DNA of 64,000 nt, from NCBI GenBank assembly GCA_000349905.1, contig KB722745.1, positions 333,561-397,560 on the forward strand. The letters are read 5' to 3'. Source of the DNA: Volvariella volvacea V23 (Eukaryota > Basidiomycota > Agaricomycetes > Agaricales > Pluteaceae). The translations under genes were made by a program, and so were the position numbers. Numbering within the stretch: the stretch's first letter is position 1; each line of letters starts with the position of its first letter. The notes beneath the pieces are model-generated. The model had not been told where the DNA came from. It ran no database searches and worked only from the letters and a program-made list of their open reading frames with translations. Of this stretch, positions 35,756 through 45,749 are shown in pieces.

Positions 35756-36369
35756 ATGGATCAGGAATACGAAGAATTCGCAGAGACAGTTAAAGTTTAT
35801 CCAAACTATGCTGCAGCATCAGTGGCTGCTTGCGCTTGGGTCAACCGGGGCCCGAAAAACGTTGACCCAGGGCAACTCCATCATTATATTGGGTACGTCT
35901 ATAATCCCGTCTCTGTCATTGAAAGAACCAAAGCTAAGGACGGCTTACTAGGCGGTTGGGTGACGGCAGGGGCCGTGTTGTTGGCACGTTCTATCCTTGT
36001 TCTCATTGAGTAGACACGGTAGCTAACCCACTGGTTCAACTTTTTCATAAATCAGGCATCGGCTTAAAGACGCACGCGGGTGTTATTACGCCTCTTGTAA
36101 GGCTCGATATAGACGATGTGCCGCCGAAGGGCCGTCATGGCAAAGGAATTCATTTCAATGCCGTCAGCTTGACCAATGCCTCTGACAAGCTCGCAGCCGT
36201 GCTAATGGGGACGCCTGACATGGATGTACCAGCTCGTAGGAATCGGTACTTTGATTACCTCAAGGCGTTGGAGCATCGTTCACCACGGTTTATCTGGGAG
36301 TGGTGGTCTACAGGTCGTGCCCCAGCTCTTGAGAGCGAGCCAAGCGAAGAAGCGGAGTCTAGTGCTTAG
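35756..36369 (+). CDS. Small protein of unknown function, copy 1
   Basis: Two exons (35756-35954 and 36056-36369) join in phase to give 170 aa. The second exon encodes AGVITPLVRLDIDDVP, GKGIHFNAVSLTNASDKLAA, GTPDMDVPARRNRYFDYL, ALEHRS and RFIWEWWSTGRAP. Nearly every one of these blocks recurs at 57360-57658, and a duplicated pattern of that kind supports coding. The first exon (YPNYAAASVAACAWV) has no visible counterpart in the second copy, and its splice donor is less certain. No signal peptide or membrane helix is evident. The family is not recognised. Confidence 0.55.
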
Positions 36370-36467
36370 GGTAGTCGTGGCACCCGAATGTAGTCTGTGA
36401 TTGAGGAGAGTACAATTGATTATTGCGGGAGAAGAAACCTCTGACAGGAGACGAGCTCCAAATTATA

Positions 36468-37926
36468 CTAGTCGTCTTCAGGACGATCCTCGTGAAAATC
36501 AACATCCACAACCACCCCATCTGCACGTAATTCTTCAAACCAACCCTGATGATCGCCCAAGGACTTCTGCCACAAGCGCAGATGCAGTTTTGCTGCCAAA
36601 AGTTTTGCACAACCCTGAGTTAATTTTGACCTTGAGGAAAGGACTGCTGCTAGCGTGGGTGCCAAATCTGTGGGAAGGTGCATAGAGAGGGTCTGCAGCT
36701 TAGGGCAGACATTGGGAGGGAATTGCTTCATTTCAAGCTCCTGTTCCGATCGAAATTTCAATCGCTGGATTACGAGATCCGATATCATATGAGCGGAGGG
36801 ACCGAGTATCATCCGTTGCAAGTTCGGGAGTGACTCAAGAATTTGAATCAGTTCCACATCCGTAACATCAAGTTTACTAAGGGATATGGAAGTCAGAAGG
36901 GGGGTGTTCTGCACGAAATCCTGTAAAGCCGCGCCGAAATCCGTTCTAAGATTTGAGATTTTGAGGTGAATAAGGTTGGGAGCCCTAAGAGAGCGCAGGA
37001 ATAGCTTTGGATTCACCAATTCGCACCCCGGGAGAGATGACAGGGTTAAGCTTTTGAGTTGAGTATGAACCAACGGCCTGCCATCGCTGGAAGTCCGATA
37101 GTCGAGTGCGAAAACGACTGAAGATAGGTTGGCACATTGCCTAAGCACGTGGATACACCGATCAACAGGGACAGAAAGCAATGGGATCTCTTCCAGTTGT
37201 GCCCATGGGAGTTCAAGAAGATGGAGCGGAAGGTGAGTACACTCAAAACGCCGCAAGCTGGGTGCTTCCCGGAATGCAGTTAGGGGTTGGTTAAGGGATC
37301 GAGAAATACCCAGCACGTCCTGAGTACCCAGGCTTAGTTCTCGTAGATGAGATAGAGTACCGGTAATCCCGGAGAGGTTATGGAAGGCAGAAAGTGGCAG
37401 ATATAGAAGCATATTTTCCCACTGTTCGGAATGGGTGGCGAGGGCGGTCAACGCGGGGTGTTGGTAACCGTAGGGAGAAAACTCGGACCAGAAGACGAAA
37501 TACTGTAGCGGGCGAGCGCCAGAACGACCCAGCCAGGTGTTCACAAGGTGGTAATCATCTTGTGATCGCTGGGTGGTTATTTCGATATAGAGCCGACACC
37601 ACAACTGCGGCGCCGAGATTGCGACACGACGCCAGTCAGAGCAGATGGAAGTAATGTGCAGTGGTCGGTGAACAGTGTGAGGTACGTCTAGTGGACCTGT
37701 TACGTAGTGAGANNNNNNNNNNNNNNNNNNNNNNNNNNNNNNNNNNNNNNNNNNNNNNNNNNNNNNNNNNNNNNNNNNNNNNNNNNNNNNNNNNNNNNNN
37801 NNNNNNNNNNNNAAAGATCTCGACCAGCACTTCGTTAGGAAGGGAGCTAATGGCATGGTCGTATTTGTGGTAGTTGGGTGACAACTGAATAGTGCCAGTG
37901 ATCGCGGAAGCGTGAGTGCTCTTCAA
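36468..37926 (-). CDS. F-box protein (family C), with assembly gap
   Basis: From an ATG at 37926 the protein begins with a short tail and ISSLPNEVLVEIF, a textbook F-box start. The 100-N gap then removes about 33 codons or more. After the gap, ITSICSDWRRVAISAPQLWCRLYIEI is the second half of the typical agaricomycete F-box region. The remaining 350 residues are leucine-patterned LRR-like repeats (SLRRFECTHLPLHLLELPW, NLIHLKISNL, LLTSISLSKLDVTD). F-box proteins link Skp1-Cullin1 ubiquitin ligases to substrates through such repeats. It differs clearly from the F-box families on either side. The gap leaves open whether an intron lies in the missing part. Confidence 0.8.
37713..37812. other. Assembly gap (100 N) inside the F-box gene
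   Basis: Exactly 100 Ns, conventional filler. It removes the middle of the F-box domain. Confidence 0.98.
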
Positions 37927-38462
37927 GGGATAGTCATTCTAGCTGTTCGTTAAGATAATAACATGTACCCACCATTGTAGAAGGTCGTGGTTTGAGCCAA
38001 GGTGCTGCACAGCACGTAGCCAAGACCCATTACGTACTTCCAACAAAGGGCACTGCCCCAGTCGCTATGTGCTATGTGGCAGCCCTTTCACGGGAGCAGG
38101 AGTTACCTTTGAAGCTCAAGGATAGTCAAGCTGTGTGGCCCACTCGAAGCCTCCTCAAGGAGTCTGGCTGAGCATTGTGACGTACATAGACCTGGTTGGC
38201 TGGGGCCGGCATATGCCGATTCTCCCACAAGTACTATCACTAGTACTTCACTCTCATTTACACCTGGCTAGTGGCGTCCAGCTGTGCCTAGTGACGCTCT
38301 TGTAAATGTAGGAGGTTGACACGCTGTTATTCATTTACCTTTTACGGCACACCAATCCCTGTCAGGCTCGAATGCCATTTTGGCAACCTCAAAGAGTCCA
38401 CCACTTTAAAAGTCGGGCATCGCAAGCAGCTTGACCCTACTTCCCCGTCTTTCAAACACTCG
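37927..38462. other. Divergent promoter region between two F-box genes
   Basis: About 540 bases separate the starts of the minus-strand gene (37926) and the plus-strand gene (38463). Promoters for both should lie here. No motif is clear. Confidence 0.4.
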
Positions 38463-40200
38463 ATGCCTACACCAGATCTTCCGGTGGAACTATGGCTCTA
38501 CATCCTCAGTATGCTGCCTCGCAGCGCCCTTCACAAGATGATGGGCATAAACCGCACGCTATTTGAACTCGCAATGAACGACAAGTACAGCGAGATTCGA
38601 CTCATATCGGACGATGCAGAGGCGTGGAGGATACTTGAACAATTAAAGTATGCAAATGCCCCCCAACTCTAGTTCGTGTTTTGACACCTTGTTTAGGTTC
38701 CCCAGCATAGCCCAACGGGTGAAACACGTGTACATTCGACCCGCATTCTTCCCAGCAGCTGGGGAGGAGGACGAGGGGAGCGAGGGGAACGAATCCTTAC
38801 GGTCTATATTTTCGAGATTCATCCATAGAAAGAGAGAACATAAACGAAGTGACCAGGCTTTGCTCGATGCTTGTCCCATCTTACGCGAAGCTACGAAGAG
38901 CATTGCGAGATGCCCCTGCGTTGAAGGTCTTTCCCTTGTCCTACATGATCAAGACATCCTTCCATCCTTCACGCCATTCCTCATTGCGTTATGGGGCACT
39001 ATATCACGAGATCTCTGTCGACTCACATTCGAGTTTACGATGCAGAAGGCCGAATTCGTCTATTCTGTACTCCAAAGCACCGTAGCTTCAAACTACTTCC
39101 CATGTCTTGAGGAACTTCACTTGACGCTTGCCTTATCTCGTTTCCCTCATCCTAATTCAGATGTGTTTATTTCTGGAACTCTGATTCCGTTCGTTGACTT
39201 CTTCAGAGGAAAAATCAAGACGTTCAAATTCACTTCACCCGCCATCTGCGACCTTTCTCGATTCTTCAAGCACTTGGACCATTTCCCAAAGCTCAAAAGC
39301 TTGCACCTCGCGCTTGTGTTTAACTCGAACACCATCGTCGATCCCTGCGCCCTGACGCACTTTATCGCCATGCATTCCAACCAACTCGAAAGCCTTTCAA
39401 TCTTCCCATACACCCCTTACAGCACATTTATACATTCTGATAGTTCCTACCTCCAGTGTATCTCTTACACTTCTTCTGGACTTCCCGAGCTACCAAATCT
39501 TCGGCACTTTGAAGTGAGCTTGAAAGCACCTTATCTTTCTGATGGGTCAGAATTTCAGTTTTACCTGTATTTTCTATGAAATGCTCATCGTCCTTGTTAG
39601 ACTTTCAAGCTCTGCCCCAATGCCTCGCTTTTCCCATCTCAAGGCTGGCAAGCTGACAAAACTCGTCATCAGGGATTCTATGTACTCTACAGAAACAATC
39701 TCCGACATCCTCCGCAGCATTTCAGAACACGCTAAGGAAACCTTAGAAACACTGGTTCTCAATGTTGACACCTTAGTTCCAAGTCTGGTCGACCTGCTTG
39801 CCCAAGAGTTTCCTTACCTTCAAGATTTAGAATTATCATTCAACATGACGCAGGGGGAGCGAACGGCCACAGATCCTCGCACGGCAGGGTACAATCTTGC
39901 TTTGGTGGGTGGTAATTCGTTGAGCGTTCATTTGCTTGTTTCTGAGGGTCACTCTGTCTTATTCACCAGATCGGGCTAACACCCTCATTCTACGATTGCA
40001 TGTTCTCAAGAAAGTACCCTCACTGGCGGTTGAAGAGAGTCCGATGTCTCCAGCACATCCATTCAAGGTGTGGCCTGCGTCATCCAGACAGATTCAGTGC
40101 CAAGTTGATTGCGGAAACTATTGCTGTTCCTGCCTTCATCGATATGTCTTACGATTGCTTCTGCAGCGACTTTGACTCGGAAGATGGCAGTGATCTATGA
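38463..40200 (+). CDS. F-box/LRR-type protein (family A), intact copy
   Basis: Four exons join in phase: 38463-38647, 38697-39545, 39601-39904 and 39970-40200 (522 aa). The N-terminus is a short F-box (LPVELWLYILSMLPRSALHK), then NRTLFELAMNDKYSEIRLIS. The body shows leucine-patterned repeats (LEELHLTL, FPKLKSLHLALVF, LPNLRHFEVSLK, LTKLVIRDS, LETLVLNVDTL). The last exon gives a Cys-rich end (FYDCMFSRKYPHWRLKRVRC, YDCFCSDFDSED). It is the intact member of a pair: 45750-47399 repeats it block by block but is broken. A role as an SCF substrate adaptor is inferred from the family. The donor of the last intron (GTGGGT) was chosen by phase. Confidence 0.75.
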
Positions 40201-40882
40201 TGGTTTGGTGGTCATCGCTGAAAGTCAGCGTTGTATATCAGACATATGCACATAAGAAATTTAACCCACGAGAACATACCGCGAGTTCCTGACCTCATGC
40301 TTATTGAATGTTTTCCATACGTTTATGGTATGCGTCTGTTAATGGTAGACTTGAATGAGGAATGAAGCACATCAGATGGCGTCAACCGGCCCTCCGAGTC
40401 TTGCTCCATGCACCCGTGAATGTGTACAACCTCCCCATTGCCACGCATGGTGCGCCTCCTTCCTACCTGAGAACGACCGAATCATCCATAGTAGCCAAGA
40501 TGCTCCTCGATTTTATCTCAACCCAAGAATGATGTGTCGATGTTGTGCCCTAGAACCACGTCAATGACTCATCTCTTGCGGACGTTCATGATCGCCTTTG
40601 CTCTATAAGGCATTAAAGAGCTGTAGGGGAATCTTGGCCATGAGTGTCAGAATTTTGGCGCTCTAAAGAATCTATAATCACCAAAGGTTATTAGCGTCAA
40701 CGCTGCTATCTTTACTTAAGCACATGTAAGTTATCTTCATAGTCAGGCCAGTCACCTTTGGAATCCTATTAGACTACAGGCAAAAGTTTAAAATCCGTCA
40801 GCAATCCGTCAAAATCCATGTGAGCATCCAAGGTTAGCCTGACGAAGACTTATTATCCTGAACGGAGTCTATTCCCACTAAG
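40201..40882. other. Intergenic between convergent F-box genes
   Basis: Nothing recognisable; 3' regions of the two flanking genes. Confidence 0.4.
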
Positions 40883-42344
40883 TCAACTGTGAGATAGCCT
40901 TTTGCTTAACATAGGAGGAATATACAACGAAGGGGATTTACGACATAGGTCAACATCTAACCAAGAAAATGCGTTAGTGCGCTGGCATTGCAACAACGAC
41001 AAGACCAACTTACATCCTCCTTCAAACACTCGAACTTGCAACAATCCACTTGCAGCCGTTTTCACAAGTACATCTTCGAATGATTGAATAATTTCCTCGC
41101 AACTTGCGTATTCAGGCTGCACCTCGTACTGAGGTCGATGCGGTCCACAAATCCTCAGCTCTATAACCCTCAGCCTTTCGAACCTCCTTTCGTTGAGACA
41201 CTCATCTAGTTTCTTGTACCATTCATATTTCAGGATGATATGCTGAGAAAGCGATCGACGATTGTCAAAACGCATTTGAAGTGTGATTTTTGAAAGCTTG
41301 TTATGAAGCGGAATAAATGTGAGGAGGGAGATGAGTTGAGACATATTTGAGGACTGTGAGGGGTTTACGACCTGGAGTGTGAATGTGGTAATTTGGGCCA
41401 TTCTCGATGGGTCTATAAGAGGGTTGAACTCCACGTTGTTCGATTCACTCTCTAATATGTAAGTGGTCGAAACCATAGTGTCAGCAAGGTGTGGGAGAGC
41501 AGTGAACTAATATCAATGAACGTACGTGTATACTGGTGACGCAATTCAATACTGATAGAAGAAAGCGATAGAAGCACTTTTGTAAAGTTGAGAAATTCGC
41601 GATAACTCTCGCGCGACGGCAGAATCAAGCTGAAAGACCTCAGCTGCGAAAAGCTAATTGGTGATTCGAATGTCGAAGGCATTCTAATGCGCTAGAGAGT
41701 TCGCTTAGAATTGCGATTGAATGACCAATATATAGTGATTGAAGTGCAATGGGGGTGATAGATAATGCAGAAGTCGGTGGTGTGGTTGTAGAAAGTGTCG
41801 TTGGGTCAGGAAATAAGAAGGGTTGAGGAACAAGTGATTCCAGTGATAAATGTTTGAGGGAAGTGCACCTTGCCAGGGCACGGAATGGAACCTGAAATCC
41901 ATCAATAGAGAGGTGTGTGATTGTTGGTCGACACAACGATTCCCAGAGTTCATCGTCTAGAGTAAGGCCCTGTAATTGCCCAGATGGTGCAACAGGTAGC
42001 ACCAGGGTGATAACTCTGAGGCGGTTGATGTTGATTAGACACCGAGTTACACCAAGCAAGTGTGAATTATCCAACGCTGTGATATCGTTCACAATTATGT
42101 GAAGGGAACGAATAAGCGATAGAGTATTTAGCGAGGCGTGAATTTTGGCCAATCGGTTGTTGATAACTAATGGATTGCCAAAATTGAGGGAGAGACAGGA
42201 AAAGAGGTGCCGCTGAGAGGGGTAAAAGAAGGATTTTGAAACGAGTATACATGTCTTGAGCAACTTCTTATCACTGGCAATGAAAGATACTATCAAATCC
42301 ACAATCTCTTAGGGGACGTTGAAGTGCTGGATGCTGTTGGACAT
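40883..42344 (-). pseudogene. F-box protein (family B), copy 1, with nonsense and frameshift
   Basis: From an ATG at 42344 the frame reads MSNSIQHFNVP, then a TAA (42309-42311), then EIVDLIVSFIASDKKLLKTC. The paralogue at 44368 has VPQE at the same place, so the TAA replaces a Gln codon inside the F-box. The frame then runs to about 41670 (LARCTSLKHLSLESL), where one base seems missing: the family pattern resumes in another frame (ESPISFSQLRSFSLILPSRE). An intron (GTACGT near 41524 to TAG near 41452) and a last part (MAQITTFTLQVV, WYKKLDECLNERRFERLRVI, DVLVKTAASGLLQ) follow to a stop at 40883. Two independent lesions argue for a pseudogene, though sequencing error is not excluded. Confidence 0.7.
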
Positions 42345-42953
42345 CCTGTAGCAAGTCGAGATCAAGTAGCTGTAGGCTTGGCAGTAAGTGACTTCAGGTA
42401 CCGGTCACAGTCACCATAATCGTCCACAGGGTCTCTGATAGGACGTGGTAGACCTCCTAGAACAGAGTGAGAGTGGCGTCGTTGAATCATCAGGAGGCTA
42501 TAGGCAAGCTGAATAGCGCAGAAGCCATAAGGAGCCACACATGACCGATTTGTAGTGCACACAAAGTGCGCAAGCTCCATATTATGGATATCACAAACTA
42601 CTAGCCAAGGCCAGTGGGGAAAGCCCAGCGCGATAGCCACTTTTTATTCCTACCACTTTTGCCGTGTTCTTGTATTGAGTGCAGTTCAGTGTGTGTTATA
42701 TGCATGCCCCAAAACGCGTCAAGTGGGGCGCATCAATGGCACACACGATTTGGGCGTCTGCACACTGTCGACCCGTACTGTCGGGGTAAACACTGTTACC
42801 TTGCATTGAATATCCTCTTGTGTAGGGCTTCTTCGGTCATTCAATCATGTTTTTTGTCGAGTGAAGAAACAGATGCGGATGTCCTCTACCAATCACAGTT
42901 GTCTCGCATGATGGAAATCCCTGTCGTGTTTCATCTCTTTGTTCCGTGATAAA
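42345..42953. other. Spacer between two family-B F-box copies
   Basis: No gene seen. Both neighbours are on the minus strand, so it should hold the 3' end of copy 2 and the promoter of copy 1. Confidence 0.4.
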
Positions 42954-44368
42954 CTACAAACAGCGTATAGCCATTATATGGACCTTATTTGTGAGGATCA
43001 AAATTCGCCAGCATCTAGTAATGAAAATGATGAAGAAGTTAGTACTCTGTTGGTGGACTTGACAGTCAAACTCACGCAATCCTATGTAACAGTTAGTGTG
43101 CAGTAATTTTGCTGCAGCCGTCTTGACAAGTACATCCTGGAGCGCCTGAATTACGATATCGGAGGTACTTGATGTGACCCTCCACAGCCCATGTTCCCAC
43201 ATCCAAACGCTTGAAGTTACTACCTTCAACCTCTCAAATTTCTCTTCGTTAAGGCACACATCCAATTTTCTCCACGAATCGGCCTCTCAAGTAACCACTA
43301 GTTCACCTCTCACAAGAACAGAGTGGATATGGAGATTAAACACCGAAAGCTGGTTGCTGTAGGGTATGTGCTGAAGTGTGGAAATGGCTTGGTCAATGTT
43401 TGGTGCATCACTGTTATGTTGAAGTCGCAGTGTAAGAGTTGTCAGTTGCGCCATTGTAGATGGGCATATCAGGGGTTTTGACTCTGATATCATCCCGTAT
43501 TTGAAATCTGGTCAAGAAACCAAACATTGGGCATTAGATGAGAGATGAATTGGCACTAACTTGGATACTCACGTTGCTCGATACAAATCAAGGGGACAGA
43601 CATGAGTGATTTAGTAAAGGTTACAATTTCCTTGTAGCTTTCATGTGGCGGTGAAATGAATGTGAAAGATTCGAGGTGAGAGAGATCCACTGGCGATTTG
43701 GGGTGTTGAAGGAATTGTAACGAATTAAGGCTATTGGGAAGACCCTTTAATATAGGGTTTAGTTCGATACGCAAAGATCTGAGTGGAATGATGGGTAGCA
43801 AGGAGGTCTGAGGAGCAGGAATAGTTGAAACAGGTGGAGACCAGTAGAACGTGGCATCAAGTGACAGATGGTTGAGAGCGGTGCATCTCGCGAGAAGATG
43901 AAATGGGAGTTTGTGAAATCCAGAAATGGAGAGACGTGTGACCGTTGGCTGGCATATTAGCTCCCAAAACTCTTCGTCTATGCAAAATCCATTTGTCAGC
44001 AGAGATTCCTGAACCTTAACTTGGTTCAGGTTGACTAGGTGCCTGATCGTGTCCAGCAGGAGTGGACCATTGAACGCAGCGTCATAGTTCACTACTATGC
44101 ACAAAGACTGTACATATAATAAGGTCTTTGGAGTCGAGGAACAAATCCTACGGAGTCGGTTGTTGATAGCTGAAGGATCAGGATCACCAGCACGATAAAA
44201 TCTATCGAATGTGAATGAGAGATGATGAAAGAGGTATCGTTGAGAGGGGTAAGAGAAGGACTTCGAAACGAGAGTGCATGCTGTGAGTGCTGCTTTGTCG
44301 TCTGAAAGGAAGTTGATAATGGAATCTATGACCTCCTGGGGGACGTCGAGGTTTTGGATGTCGAACAT
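42954..44368 (-). pseudogene. F-box protein (family B), copy 2, with late nonsense codon
   Basis: Exon 1 (43573-44368) starts MFDIQNLDVPQEVIDSIINF, then ALTACTLVSKSFSYPSQRYL and leucine-patterned repeats (LLARCTALNHLSLD, LRSLRIELNPIL). After an intron (GTGAGT at 43572 to CAG at 43484) comes SKPLICPSTMAQLTTLTLRL. A TGA at 43287-43289 interrupts the frame, but the same frame continues beyond it with WRKLDVCLNEEKFERLKVV and DVLVKTAAAKLL, the blocks seen in copy 1. The protein therefore loses its last 80 or so residues, or the gene is dead. An in-frame extension upstream to about 44479 covers a hairpin and is probably not coding. Confidence 0.65.
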
Positions 44369-44412
44369 AGTTTTACGGTGCAGCATAGGGACCTTGTGGG
44401 GTTGATATAGTA

Positions 44413-44444
44413 GTCCACGGTGTCCCACCCGAGACACCGTGGAC
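44413..44444. repeat. Perfect inverted repeat, 12-base arms
   Basis: gtccacggtgtc (44413-44424) and gacaccgtggac (44433-44444) are exact reverse complements around an 8-base loop. It sits about 45-75 bases upstream of the ATG of family-B copy 2, so it would lie in its promoter or 5' UTR. It could be a strong hairpin or a dimer binding site. Confidence 0.85.
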
Positions 44445-44564
44445 AGCACGTGGTCCATGCAAACAACTAGTAAGTGCACTCAACAGTTTGGTGGAGTCCC
44501 TGCTAAACACACGATTCACGGGGAAAGTAGTATTCACAGTGAAAGGCATGCAATCATACATGTA

Positions 44565-44870
44565 TTACTGATAGTCGTGCCGTCCTCTATATCTATGTAC
44601 AGGGATCGGACGAGTGATAAAGCATCTGGAGAAGCGGCGCAAATCTTGAGCAGTTGATCATTGATATGCAGAGGGCCAGAGAGGGCTCACTGTGGTACGT
44701 GGGTGAAATGTGGTAAAATAAGTGCTGCCGAGCAAAGATTGAGAAGGGCCTTGAAACAAGAGTGCATGACCAGAGGGACTGCCTGTCATATCTGTCGGTG
44801 GAGCTGATAATAGACCCTATGACTTCCTGAGGAACACCGTTTCGAACGTCATGTCAGCGCCAAATCGACC
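44565..44870 (-). pseudogene. F-box protein (family B), N-terminal fragment
   Basis: Read on the minus strand: VPQEVIGSIISSTD, then SCTLVSRPFSIFARQHLFYH, then, in another frame, NDQLLKICAASPDALSLVRS. These are the first third of family B (compare VPQEVIDSIINFLSDD and CTLVSKSFSYPSQRYLFHH in copy 2). The match then stops. It is a truncated, frameshifted remnant just upstream of copy 2. Confidence 0.7.
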
Positions 44871-45749
44871 GATTTTTTTTTCCTTTCTTTTCAAGATTCT
44901 GCCCAAGACGACCTAAATAATCTACCAAGTCCCATCAAACCCCTAGTCCGAGTTGGAACAGAATTGGCCTGACGTTTTGACCCTAGCTCTTGAACCATTA
45001 GGTCAAGCTATCCGAGTTTCTGTGGCTTGCATGCAACGTGTTTTGTTAGGGTCTCCCTGTGTTGGTGGTGTAGAGCTGTGTTATAGGAAAGATGGCCAGA
45101 GTGAAGTGCCAGCAATAGCCTTGTGATCGGGCGTCTCCGGGCGGGGCCTATTCACTAGATTGGCTGCAAAAGCCATCAAAAAGCCTATTAAATGCATACC
45201 GTCACTATATCCCTATCGTTATATTCCAGTCATCTATGAAAGCTGCACTGGCGAGTCCGAGCGTGAGCCGTTTGTCTCGCACCTCTGATCCAAATGGGGG
45301 ATCTAACATCAAATAACCAAAAACGCGTGTTAGCATTGTTTAGGTTCCTCACTCTCCTTTCCAAGTTGAATGCTACAACAAGGAGTGACTGACCTGTAGC
45401 TATTTTTTTCCACTTCCTCCCTCAACGCTTGAACTGCTTGCCTAATCAAGATGCCAACGTCTCGGAGACTTATCACATCTACAAAGTCTCAACTTCATCA
45501 CTTCCAATCTTTCAAACTTCATCCCTTCATTAAGGTATTCCTCCAACCCTTGATACCATGTTCCTCAGCATGGAGTGTTTCTGACTCATCGAGATACATT
45601 AAAATACTGAAAAAAGAAATTTTGTCTAGTTGGATGCGCTAAATAGCCTGAGATACTCAATCGAGCTGTGGATTGCTGCAACTCGAAATGCAATTCCAAC
45701 TGGTTACTAATGAAGTGAGGTCATTTTGCGGTGGCTTGGTACTGATTTT
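44871..45749. other. Intergenic, no gene seen
   Basis: No coding pattern found. The F-box start expected before the family-A relic at 45750 is not present here. Confidence 0.4.
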
